DNA from: Lepidostoma basale
Lineage: Eukaryota; Arthropoda; Insecta; Trichoptera; Lepidostomatidae
DNA length: 64,000 nt
Assembly: GCA_022606425.2 (NCBI GenBank)
Contig: JAHDVF020000739.1
Span: forward strand, 434,001 to 498,000
Direction: 5' to 3'
The notes under the pieces are model-generated. The model was not told where the DNA came from, ran no database searches, and worked only from the letters and a program-made list of their open reading frames with translations. Positions within the stretch are counted from its first letter, which is position 1. The number at the start of each line of letters is the position of its first letter. A program made the position numbers and the translations under genes. This document shows positions 1-12,800 of this stretch, piece by piece.

Positions 1-144
1 CTGATGGGAACATTGCTGGAAGGAGATTTAGTGGGTTGTTAGTTTATGCGGGGGTATGATTACTTAGATTTGGGGGTTTTGTTTCAAAATTTTTTACGCA
101 AGCCGGGATTCTGGGCTTCTATGGGAGTACTGCCACTGTCTGGT

Positions 145-384
145 ATGTACTGTATACAAGCAGTGTGAGTGGAAAAGAGAAGTCATGGAAGACCGAGGAA
201 AGCAATGGCGTGACCAAATTAATCAATACTGAAAGGCGGCGGATTCATAGTCGAAAAAGTGACGAGCATGCATGTTACGATGTAAGAATGTGGAGGAAGC
301 TAGAGAAGTATGTCAGGACAGAACGGTATGGCAGTCCATCCTCCGGGGAAACGGTGTGATGATTAGTTAGTTAGTTAGTTAGTT
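145..384 (+). mobile_element. LINE-A 3' fragment
   Basis: Decayed C-terminal end of family A (RPRK.W.DQINQ region), then the conserved CTACCCC-type hairpin region and five TTAG units. Confidence 0.8.
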
Positions 385-641
385 GGTATGCAATTTCACA
401 GTACGGCACCAAAACCAAATTATTTGTTTTACAACCAAAACTTGTATATAAAATCCACAATTTTCTACATCAAAGACTTTTCCAAATGGATATGATTTTC
501 TATTATATATAATAATCGGCAGAATCTGTAAATATGAATCCAATTTCAGACATTTCGACACCACTGAAAACACTGACTTTTTTGACTCTGAAAACACTCT
601 AGTTTCTTATGTAATAAAAAAAAATGTATTATACATACTCT

Positions 642-647
642 TTTATT
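642..647 (-). terminator. Candidate poly(A) signal of ALDH
   Basis: AATAAA on the minus strand about 160 nt after the stop codon, in AT-rich 3' flank. Other AT-rich matches lie nearby, so the exact cleavage site is not fixed. Confidence 0.45.
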
Positions 648-804
648 TAATTTCATATTAACACTGTTTTGTTAAGGCAATAACTGTTTTAATAATATCA
701 TTTGAATACATTAACATTATTCCATTATACAAATATAAAAACTGCTGTTTTGGTAATAGTTCTAATTATCTTCGGGTATTTTTTTCTGAATTATTTTGGA
801 ACTA

Positions 805-871
805 TTAAACACCTTGCAGCTTGATAGTCACTGTCTTGGTCTCCAAGTACTCTTTCAGGGCATCCTCTCCC
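805..871 (-). CDS. Aldh: ALDH exon 11 with stop
   Basis: Encodes [20 protein letters not shown] then V and TAA. The KTVTIK C-terminal strand is diagnostic of ALDH1/2 oligomerisation. Acceptor TTTTTCTAG. Confidence 0.95.
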
Positions 872-3800
872 CTAGAAAAAAAAATCCGATTAAATTATGA
901 GCTTATAAAATATTTACTACTTCGTGTATAATAATAAAAATAAATATGTGTAGTTTTTACCGTATCAAATATTTTATTAGGCCAGAAATTTATTGTTAAA
1001 ACAGATAATTTCTCAGCGTGATTTTTAGCCCACATCTCATGCAGTAGAGATCTGATTTTAAATCATAGTATTAATATAGGAATTTCATTTTAAGAGGATG
1101 AATACTCACAATTCTCTTCCTGTGCCAGATTGCTTGAATCCTCCGAATGGAGCCTGCGGGACTACATAGTCAAAACAGTTCACCCTGAAATAAGATGAGC
1201 TCATAAATTCAAACATGCAGGACAGAGTGGTATAATAAATATATCATTAAACTAATCATTATAAAGTTTTTAAATACAGTATGTTATATAGTAATGAACA
1301 AATATTTGAACGCCATTCTAAAACACTGACATCTATTGGTGAAATATGACATAACTAACCACGGATTGCTAAAAAGGTCTATGAATTTCGTATACTGCTT
1401 GTGACAGCGTATGGACTAGAAAAACTAACTAACCATCACGCCATTTCCCCGGAGGGGTAGGCAGAGAGGATGGATCGCCACACTGGCCTGTCCTGGCATA
1501 CCTCTCGAGCTTCCTCTACATCCATACATCTTACCATGCACGCACGTCGATTGTTCCGACTTCGAATGTGGCCGCCTTTTAGTAATTGATTAATTTGGTC
1601 ATGCCATGTTTTCCTCGGTCGTCCTCGGCTTCTTTTCCCACTCACACTGCTTGTGTACAACTTTTTAACCATTCTACTCTCATCCATTCGTTCCATATCA
1701 GGGATCCTTTTTTAATTTTATTCATGATGCAGTCATCTACCTTACATTTCTTTCTTATTTCATCGTTCGGTATTCTATCATACAACATTTTACTTTGTTC
1801 ACTAATAATGATTGAGAACTCTATTTTAGAGAAACGATAATTATAATTTCAAATGTAAAATTTTGATGAGTTTAATTTTGGAATTGCTTCAGTCGGTAAA
1901 GTAGATTGCTTAGATGAAACAATTGAAAGATCCATGTAAATATATCATTGTTGAAATATATACCAGAGTGAACCAGCATCCACAGATTTGGCAAATGTAA
2001 GAGCAACGTTGATGTTCTTGGTGACAATTCCTGCGGCCAGTCCATACTTAGATGCATTGGCCCTGTCGATCACTTCTTCCAGAGACGAGAAACGGAGAAT
2101 TGATTGCACTGGACCAAAGATCTTAAAAAATCAAATTTCAGCATTACATTATTATTTATTTTAGAAGTTAAATCAAATGAACCCACAATATGAATAAAAG
2201 TCGTTTTTAAACAATATTACCCAACATTGAATTATGATAAATAAATTGAATTATGATAAATAAATTCATTTGCTACCAAGTTATTGATTTAACTCATCAA
2301 TATTCTTCAATGCAAGATTAGAAGTATAATATTCAATATTATTCAAATTAATAACAAAATCTCCATAGTCAAGTATAAATATGCGTTTAAACTGACCTCT
2401 TCCTTTGCAATGGTCATGTTGTCTGTGACATTTGAGAAAACTGTGGGCTGCACGAAGAAGCCCTTTGTCCCAACACGAGATCCTCCAACCACCAGTTTAG
2501 CTCCTTCCTTGGTTCCAGATGTGATATATTCCAGCACACGGTTCATCATTCTTTCGTCAATCTGTAATTAGATACAATCATAAATTAATAAAAGAGTATT
2601 CAACCTAAAACTATAAAGCATCAGCTGATACTTTGAGGATAAGTCCATATTTTGACTGCCATATTCTTCAATCCTGATAAACTCTTTTAGAATTTTCTAT
2701 ATTCATGCATTTATACACGCAGGCGTATTGCATTTATTATTATTATTTGGTTGAATCACTCATTACATCATTACAGCGCAAGCCAAATCGGTATAAAGGG
2801 TATAGCTATCCTTTTGATTCTCGTGATATGTGATAGGTAGTTAATCTATCGCCATTTTATTGTCACGTGTATTCTGCACTAGGCCAAAGATAGTGTGACA
2901 ATCACACTGCCATCGCGGGGAATCGAACCTGGGACCTTCGAGGTGGCAGTTAAAACTTTGTTCAATTTAATTGTATTATGTTTTTCTCAACTTTGTGCTC
3001 CATTCACATCGTTCACACTTATATTATTCAGTATATATCCGTTTACAATAGCCCTGGATTCCCTTATTGACTTTGACTTGCTCAAAAACTATTGTGCAAT
3101 GCTATGTCATCCATTATAGATGAAATTTGGTTTGTAACGACTATGCGAAAACATATAAATTATATGAAAATATCAGTACCTGTGGTCCCTGTTCCACACC
3201 ATCTTCAAATGGATTTCCAACGATTCTCTGAGATGCCTTGAGTGAGGCCTTCTTCACAAAGTCATCGTAGATTTTTTCGTGCACGTAGGTTCTCGATCCG
3301 GCACAGCAGTTCTGACCGTGATTGGCAAAGATAGCATTGAAGGCTATCTCTACAGCTTCGTCAACTAAAAAATAGGTTATTATTATTACTTGCAAAATTA
3401 TTCATCAAAAAGGTTTCAAATCATATTAAACTTGTACCAACCGTCAGCGTCTTCATATATGACCAATGGACTCTTTCCTCCTAATTCCAAAGACACTCGT
3501 TTTAGATTGGATTTTGCTGCTGCTTCCATGATTTTGGCTCCTACCTAAAATTATTAATCACGTGAAAATATGATTCTTTAGAATTTACGAACCTTGTTTG
3601 AGTTGGAGCAACAATAAAAATATGTATTTTGCAATGGTTCGTAGAGTTATTATTGATTAATAAAATACGTACTAGAGTCGATCCAGTGAAAGCCACTTTG
3701 TCTATGTCCATATGGGATGCTATGGCAGCCCCCGTTGCAACACCTGAACCTGGGAGCACGTTGATGACTCCTGCAGGGAACCCGGCTTCCTTGGACAGGG

Positions 3801-6800
3801 CTGCTAGGTAGAGGGCTGTGAGAGGGGTTTGATCTGCGGGCTTCAGAATCAAAGTGCACCCTGAAAATGGACAATAACAAAGCATATTTATATGAAAATC
3901 ATAATAAAATTATTGGTTCCTTGTCTTTTAGAGTCTTTTCAAATCTACACGTCCGTCATAAGAAAAGATTCAGCTTGAAGGCGAACATGTTTCAATAAAG
4001 CAAGTTTCTATGATCGTGCTTTCAGCGTTACGGGTCCGTTGGCTTGGAATAGCCTCCATGTTAATATTTAGTATGAGGATAGTGACGTTAAATTTAAGAA
4101 ACTTATAAAGACTGCACTGTTCGGTCAGTCATTTCCTAGTGCGTCCTTGGAGTAATTGATTTTACAAAACGGGGCACTTAAAATATAAGTCATCAAAATA
4201 AAATAAGAATAATGATTATTTGTTTATTATAGATGATGTTTATTTATTATATTATATTATACAATAATTTATTTATTTATTATTCATAATTATTTTGTTC
4301 AATAATCTAGAAAATGAAGCAAATAGTTTTATTTATTTCCAAGAAAACGTTTTTCTTTATTTTCATAACAAATACACAATAGAAAATTTTAAATATGTGT
4401 TTTTTTTTTTTCAACGTTCTGGTCAAGAAATGGAATATAGATATTATATTAAACACGTTGGTAAAGATATTTTATTAAACACATTAAATTGGTGTAAACT
4501 CGATGACGACTTTCGTGGCAAAGTGGCAACTGCTATGACTGTCACACGGCAGGTTCGATTCTCGGCGATGACAGTGTGATTCTCACACTGTCTTTTGTCT
4601 GGTGAAGAATTCACATGACAATAAAATGGCGATAGATTAGCTAGCTACTAAAATGTCATGAGAATCAATATAATAACTATACCCTTTCCATCGATTAGGC
4701 TAGTGCTGTAATTCAGTTTTATACAAAAATTCCGAATCTAAATTCAAATAAAGATCTTTTTTACCTGCTGCGAGTGCGGGTCCCCACTTCCACACCAGCA
4801 TGAGGATTGGGTAGTTCCATGGTATCAGCTGTCCACATACTCCGACCGGCTCCTTCCTCGTCATGCAAATCACGTTTCCATCTGTCAATTGAGCATGAAT
4901 ATTAAATTTAATTTAATTTTTAATGGGAGATCAAACATTTTTTTTTAAGAGATCAAGAATTTTTTTTTTATTATTTCTTGCAAAGTCTCTCACAGGGTGT
5001 TCTATTTTTTTGTTTTTTTAGCTCTCTATTAGTGATGCAATGGAAGCGTGATAACGGAAGCAGAAACGGAAACAGATGTAAAAATTAAATTTTAGCGGAA
5101 ACAGATGCGGAAACGGAAGTGTAAATACTTTGAATAAAAAAAGAAAAATAAAAATACAAATAAAGTTTTTAAATAAATTGTGACAATATTCAAAATTAAG
5201 TTATATTTTATGAAAGGTAGTTTGGCCGCTTTTACACCTTACAATCCGTTCCGGTGTTCTTCATTTATAAGACCAAGTCGGCTAAAAATTGCTCACTGGT
5301 GACGCTGCTGGGAGGAGCTGATAAAGATTAGTACATTTGTATGAATTGAATTTCTATCAAATAAGGGAATCCTCATGTAAAGGCAATTGTTTTTATTTTT
5401 TGTACTCCTGAAGTTGTGACTGTGTCTCCAAAAATGGATTGTCATTCTCTTTATTTGTAATAGAGTCTTGCTGGTCTTCTTGCGTGCAGCTCTACCACCC
5501 GCACTTTAACCTTCGTTCTTGTGGTATCCGCTCTGATCTCAATGCTATGTGTCAGTATAGGCCTAACACAGGTTTTGTAATTTGTAATGTATTCTGACCT
5601 TACTCTCATTTCTCATATACTTGTTTGTCCATATGGTTAATTTGTTTGGTCTTAATCAATTCAATCATCTATCTGGGGTATCACTAAATTAATTCGTCAG
5701 GTCGAAAGTGATCAGCGATTGACTTTAAAGTGCTCACCTGCCGGGATAGTGTTCCCGTGGATCTTGTCGCACCAGCCAGCGAAGTATCTCACTGTGTCGA
5801 TGGAGCAGTTGATGTCGAATTCCGAGTCGGCCACCGTCTTCCCGTTGTCCAGAGACTCCAGGCGGGCCAGGTACTTGATGTCCCTCTCTATGAGGCCAGC
5901 CAGCTTGTTCAGCAGCTTTCCGCGCTGGGAGGCGTCCAGGGTGCGCCACTCGGAAGTCCTGGAATATGCCTTGCGTGCCGCGGCTACTGCAATGTCTACA
6001 TCGTCCTTAAATAATAAACGATCATAAAGTAAACCGCATTAATATCAGGATTTCTTTTATCGAGTAGAATTGGGCCGGCCATATAGTGTGGACATTTCGC
6101 ACCTTCGGTAAGACAATGGCATAATTGTTAAAAATTCTCAAAATGAGTTAAGTATGGCAATGTATAATATTTTAAAAACATCCCTTTATCTGGAGGAACA
6201 AAGTCGCTCATTAAGTTCAGTCTCATTTTGCCAGAGTGTCCTTAATGAAAAATTATAAAACGTGCAATTGCGCCCTTGTCTTACTGAAGGTACGATTTGT
6301 TTATTTATTTATTGTAATTTTACACAAATGAGACATAATAAACGAAATCTCCGGGCTGGTACTCCCGAAAAGACAATATCCAAAACATAGAATGTTTAAA
6401 ATAATTCATTGACAAAATAATGTATACTAGATTTGTTAAAATATTAATTAGCGTAGGTAATTTCACCGTTGGAGTTCAAAATTGCTGCTGAGACACTATG
6501 TCACTGTACCTACGTGTCCAGGTCCTCATGAGGCTCATGCTGGAGAGGGTTCAAAAGAAATTCTTGAGAGCCCTCTACATGAGAGAGTACGGGGTATATC
6601 CTTGGCTCTATCCAATGTCATTTCTCTTGGGTATGCTGGGGTATAACTCCCTCGAACTGAGGAGGGAAGGATTAATGGCAACACATTTTTTCAAGCTGAT
6701 TTGGGACTTATTGAGAACCCCTATGTTCTGAAGCAAATAGGTCTTTTTTGTTCCTGATAATTACCTGCGACAGCGCCGACATCAATTGTTCTTTGTTTCG

Positions 6801-9800
6801 TCAGTAAGAAGAGCAATTCGGACGTTGAATCTAATCGTTTCGGATTTGTACATTTTCAGTGTTCATAAAAATATATTACATATTCTGGAAAGAGTACTGC
6901 CTCACTGACGTCGATATACGAGTACTTAGGTTCCTTCTGATATGTATGATTTTTGGTTTCATGTCGTTGTTTTATCTTTGTTACACCGTTTTGTGTCCAA
7001 ATGAGTCGCCTAAATGTTTTTCGTTTGTTAGGTCTCATTTATGTATTTTATATAAATAAATAAAAATATTCGAACAAGGTGTAGTTACGAGCATGCGCAC
7101 ATTTATGTATTTATGGCGGATAACCAGCAAACGCCATTTTAAGATCGAAGTAAATCGATAAAATCTTTACCTTGAATATAAAATTTCATTTGGAATTTAT
7201 TATACATGCTTAGTATTACATAACTACGCATTAATTTAAATATAAATAGAAAAAACTATAAGGATATTTTAATATTGTATATGGAATACGAATTATATTG
7301 AAAATATGCATAATCCACGTATGTCTAACAAAATATTGAATTTTAATATGTAATACTTCAAATCATTAAAAATGAACGAATCTGAATATATTTATTAATA
7401 TTATAAATTGGCAAAAACCAGGATGTCATAAAAAAGAGTGCGAGAATATTTTGAATTCAAGAGAGCTTGAAAGGAATTCGAAAGTAATTCGAAATGTACA
7501 CGAATGCGCTTGCCCGAGAACGTTTCAGTGAAATTTGTTCTGATTATTGTTGTATGACAGTAGTGTAGAAAACAAAGTAGAACAATTTGGTGTTGTTTTA
7601 TTTTTACAAAACTTTCTAAGAGTAGCAGAAATGCGAACCCTACGCTCCATCGCAGGTAAAAACCTCAGAGATCGGATCAGAAGTGAAACGATAAGGTCTG
7701 TCTGTGGTGTTGAGGACATATTATAGTAAGATGGGGAAGAAGCAGAAGGCGCTTTTGGAGAGACCACGTGGAACGCATGGAGAATACAAGAATTGCAAAA
7801 ATTGTTAAATATGAAAACCCAAGCAGCAAGAGACTATCAGGAAGGCCGGCAAAAAGATGGAGAGATGGCTGGACATCATCATCCCAGGACAACTCACCGT
7901 CACAAACAGGTCATACGACCTAAACTAAGAGGAAGAAGAATACGAAGAAGATTGTACAGTGAACCAAGTTTTTGAATGGTAGAAAATCTTTACTTCCGTG
8001 AATATTTCACTGGTTGTTATTATTATCATCTTCCTGTTGTTCATATCCTATAAGACGTTGGACAGCGTCATGACTCCATTTACTCTGGATGCAGCGGCTC
8101 TTAATAGGGATATTGTGTTCCAAATGAACCATTTGTGAAGGTTTTTTTAGTCAGGATTTTCATATTCTCCTAACTTGCTCGTAAAACCAAAAAGAAATTC
8201 TAATAACGATCTAAAACATAGGTTACCAACGGGGGTAGTATCCCCCTACTTCCAGTGCCCGCGGGAGCTTTCCATGGGGGCGGTATTACGTAATTAAATA
8301 TTTAAAAAATACTATTTTCACTAATAAACGTGTTAACTAACTAACTAACTAACCATCACGCTTGGACTGCCACGCTTTTCTTTCCTGACATATTTCTCTC
8401 GCTTCTCAACATTCATACATCGTGTCATGCACGCGCGTCGATTTCTCTGACTCCCTCACGTTGCCGACATTCATGAATTAAAGTTTTCGGCCTTTGCCCA
8501 AAACCTTCTCTGTTAGACTGCGGAGTGCGAAAATCTGGTTACTATTGTATTATGCAATGCCAAAAGGTTGATTAATTTTACAAAGTACAAATGAGATTTT
8601 TATTGCCCTTTAATTTAAATTATGGGCATTAGTAAAAATAATATATTACAGAAAATATAAACTTATTATAAATACCTTGGATGCTTCCGCGACATCGATG
8701 ATTTTTTCTCCAGTGGCTGGGTTTATATCTGCAAAGGTCTTGCCGGTGACAGAATCCACGAATTCGTTGTTGATGAAAAGCTATAAAAATATTTTTAAAA
8801 GATTAGCTTTACAGAATTTATAAAACATGCGTGCGACCTATCATGATGTACGCTGTAGAGACGCCGGCCGACACTGTGCGAACCAAGGGTCTACGAAGAA
8901 CATCGGAGATGAAGATCTTAAGATCAATTACTGGAAAAACTCTCCGAGATCGTGTCCGCAACGTTGACATAAGATAAACTTGCGAAATAGAGGATATCGT
9001 TCAGCGGATTGGTTCCAGAAGAAGATACTGGAGGGACCATGTAGCCCGAATGGATGGTGACAGACTTGCATATACAGCCGCTTATGAAATCCCCTCCGGA
9101 AATCGCCCACCTGGAAGACCGCCTAAGAGATGGAAGGACAGCTGGACCTCAGCATCCAACGAGACATGATTTCTGTATCACAGATCGTCAGATCTATTAA
9201 AAAAAGAAGAAGAAGCTTTACAGGATCCATTATAAAAGTAATACGCATTTTCTGAGAAAAAAAAGATTTATTGATCGTAACGGAACGAATGCTTAAAATT
9301 CTTAAAAATACACTCCAACAGCATCAGTACACTTGCGGGGACGTGTCTGCCATGCCTGGAAGGGACCCTGAAACTCCTAGACGGGAATGTCTCTTAGGAA
9401 CATTGTAACATGCTGTTGGATGTTTTACACAGACTCCCAATGCTCAATTTTCAGCTCTCTCTTCAGTTGGGGAAACAAATAAAAGTCGCACGAAGCCAAG
9501 TCGGGAGTGTAAGGGGGCTGGGGGACCACCGGGGTGTTGCTCCGGGTTGGGAAGTTAGTAACGATGAAGGCCTTGTGGCTTGGGGCATTTGCAGGATTTT
9601 GCGCATTTGCAGATTCTCAGCCACTATCCCATGTACCGCAAATGTGGACATGTTTGGACATGTTTGTGGGTGAAGCGATATGCTGGATGCTCAATCGACG
9701 CAAAACTTCACTCACACGATTCACGTTTTCGTCAGTTCTGGCCGTCCAGAACGGGGTTCGTCGCCGATCTCTTCCTAGCCCTCCTAGAACGCCTTGTGCC

Positions 9801-12800
9801 ACTTCCCGGCCTGTGACCTTGAAATGCATTCGTCATTTAATGCCTTTTGAAGCATCTGGAATGTTTCGGTTCCAAGCCGCACACAAAACTTAGTAGCGTA
9901 TCCCTGTTCAAGCGAAGGAGTACATGGCAGGATAGAGGGAGATAGCGACTAATGTTGGAGGAGGCCAAGCCCAATAGCGGGCTGTAGAGCCAATTATGAA
10001 GAACCTGTTAAATTAAAGAAGAAACAATTAAAATATGACGTGAAGAGATGTACCAAATTGCTGCTATACAGCTAGTCAAACTGAGGTACCAAGACTGTGA
10101 AGTATGGTCCCTAACATAGAGAGACAAAAGAAAGCCGACAATATTTGAACAGAAGATTTTGAAGAAAATATTTGGACCCACGCTGGAGAATGGGACTTAC
10201 GGAATCAAAATAAACCATGAACTAGAAATACTGATTGCTCAGAAAACATTGGTGAGGTTCTAAAAGTCTCGACGACTATGGTGAGCTGGTCATGTGGAAA
10301 TAATACAAAATGATAGAACACCAAAGATTATGTCCAGATGGGTGTCACGTGAAGAGAGACCATGAGGTAGACCAAAAAACGATGGGTGGACTGCGTCGAA
10401 GTGGACAGGATGAAACTGGAAAGACCCAGAGAATGGAGAGGGATGATCGAGGACAAGAACCAATAGAGATTTGTTGTAGAGGAGGCCAATATCTATCCCA
10501 GGATGTAACGTCAAGAGGAAGAAGAAGAAAATAATGTGACCTGAAATATGGCTGGAACGGAGCCATTTTGTTACGACTTGTTATTTTTCATTTTGCTTTG
10601 AATGGTCTAATGGAGTCAATTTTATTTTAATGTGGCTATGAATTTTAAATTTATGTCCGTTTTTGTAAGGATATTCGATTAGATATAACAAAACTGTCTT
10701 AATGAATAGCATTTTAATTTAAATTGTTAGTAAGTAGAGACCGCATATACTGATTAAATCAGTGGTTAATAAAAAATTAAATATATTAAAAGTGTAGTTA
10801 CAATATGTGATTACAAAGATATGGAGACTAGAATATACCTTATTAATTGTTTGCCAATTGAAATACGAGTTATCTATAAGTTATCAAATAGGATAATATA
10901 CGATACGCCCAGTATCGGTTGTTGACTTGTGTAATATATTTGATGTCAATCGGAATGTTATTTTACTTTCGTTTTATTTTATAGATTTACTGCATATGTG
11001 TGAGTGGAAGCCGCGTAGAAAGGATCTGATCGACTAAGTAGAACATTTGGGCAGTGTGCTACTAGTCTCGGAGCGGAGCGCACGCGAATTGCTCCTCAGA
11101 TGATTTGAAAAATACTCGTTTTATGCGACCATTTTTTTTAAATTTAATTAATTAATCCCAAATAGGAAATGGAAAGCCACTTTTCGGTCAAGCAAAATAA
11201 ATTATTTTAAAAATGTTAACTTTAATTTACTACTACTTTATAACTAATAAAACTTTCCAACCACCACACCGTTTCCCATAAGGGGTAGGCAGAAAGGATG
11301 GATTGCCAAATAGAAAAAAAATATTGTTTTGTAACTCTGACAAAGCTCCACGAGAGCGCAACCGGTTGGTTTGAAAAAACAAAAAATTGTGAAAAAACAA
11401 ATAGAAAATTGTTTTAAATTTTTTTTGAAGAATTTATGTTATTATTTTTAATTACATTTCTTAAATCAATGTTTTAGAAAAACTAACTAACTAACTAACC
11501 ATCACGCCGTCTCCCCGAAGGGGTAGGCAGAAAGAATGGACTGCCACACTTTTCTTTCCTGGCATATTTCTCTCGCTTCCTCAACATTCATACATCGTGT
11601 CATGCACGCGCGTCGATTTCTCTGACTCCTCACATGGCCGACATTCAATATTTGATTTATTTGATCGTGCCACGTTTTCCTCGGTCTTCCTCTATTTCTG
11701 GTTCCATTTACATCGCTAACATATATTTTTTTACCATTCTTTCTTCATTCATTCTTTCCATGTGTCCAAACCATCTTAATGATCCTTTATTTTTTTGTTC
11801 ATAACACCATCATTCGCACCGCATTCACTTCTTACATTTTCATTCGATACTCTATCATACACCGACTATCCACACATTCGTCTAAAATGTTTAAATGCCA
11901 ATGTTTTAGAATTTCTAAAAAAATTCCGAATGTGAGTAGAATCAACATTATTTTGATGGGGGAGCCAGGCATATCCAGGGTTAAACCCAAGTCCTAAAGA
12001 CAGTTAGTTCATAGAAGTGATCTTCGTTATTATTTTCGAATTAAGCCAGTTAATGCATACTTGCTATGAATTCATACAAAACTCAATGCCACATGGAAAA
12101 ACTGTAGTTATAATAATACATACAACAAAATCAAGGTTATTCGTGATATGAACTCAAATCAAACTGAATCTTTTATTATACAGTACACTCCCGATTTTCT
12201 GGGGTCGGGTTAAGCGGGAAGCGGATTATCCGGGATACCTGAGTTATTGAAAAAAGATTTTATAAAAAGAAAAATATTTCACAATTATACTTATAATGCA
12301 AACAAAAACTCAAATCTGTCACAATGACATTGGGCGTTTAGTTCACATTTGCGCCACCGCCAACATACGTTTGTGGCTCTATAGTCGTGTCATAAAGTTT
12401 CGAGTTTGCAATAAAGCACCCGCAGCGTAGTTCATACTCATAAAACATTGTCGTTAATTTTATTTTACTGTGAAAAAGTGTCTATAATAATGGATAAACG
12501 CAAACGAGTCGTACTTTCAATTGAACAAAAACTTAAGAAATAATTCAAAAGTTTGAAAATGGTGCAACCGTTAAATATTTATTGAATCAATATAATGCTG
12601 ATAATAAACTATACGGGACACCATTAATAAAAAGAGAAAATTGATAGATTTTTTTTCCGTTCGCCGGTTGTTTTTGTTATTAGTAAAAAAAATATATATA
12701 TGGATGTTTTTTTATGTTTTTCAAAAGTGTAACCGTTCAGCTTAACAACCCTTATATCAATATCTATAATAGTATTTTCATAAAAAAAATTAATAAAAAC

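Noticed and set aside
360..384. Telomeric repeat
   Set aside because: TTAG is the LINE-A tail unit; insect telomeres are TTAGG and no run of that was found.
9410..9893. Plus-strand open frames at 9.4-9.9 kb
   Set aside because: They are shadows of the minus-strand mariner relic.
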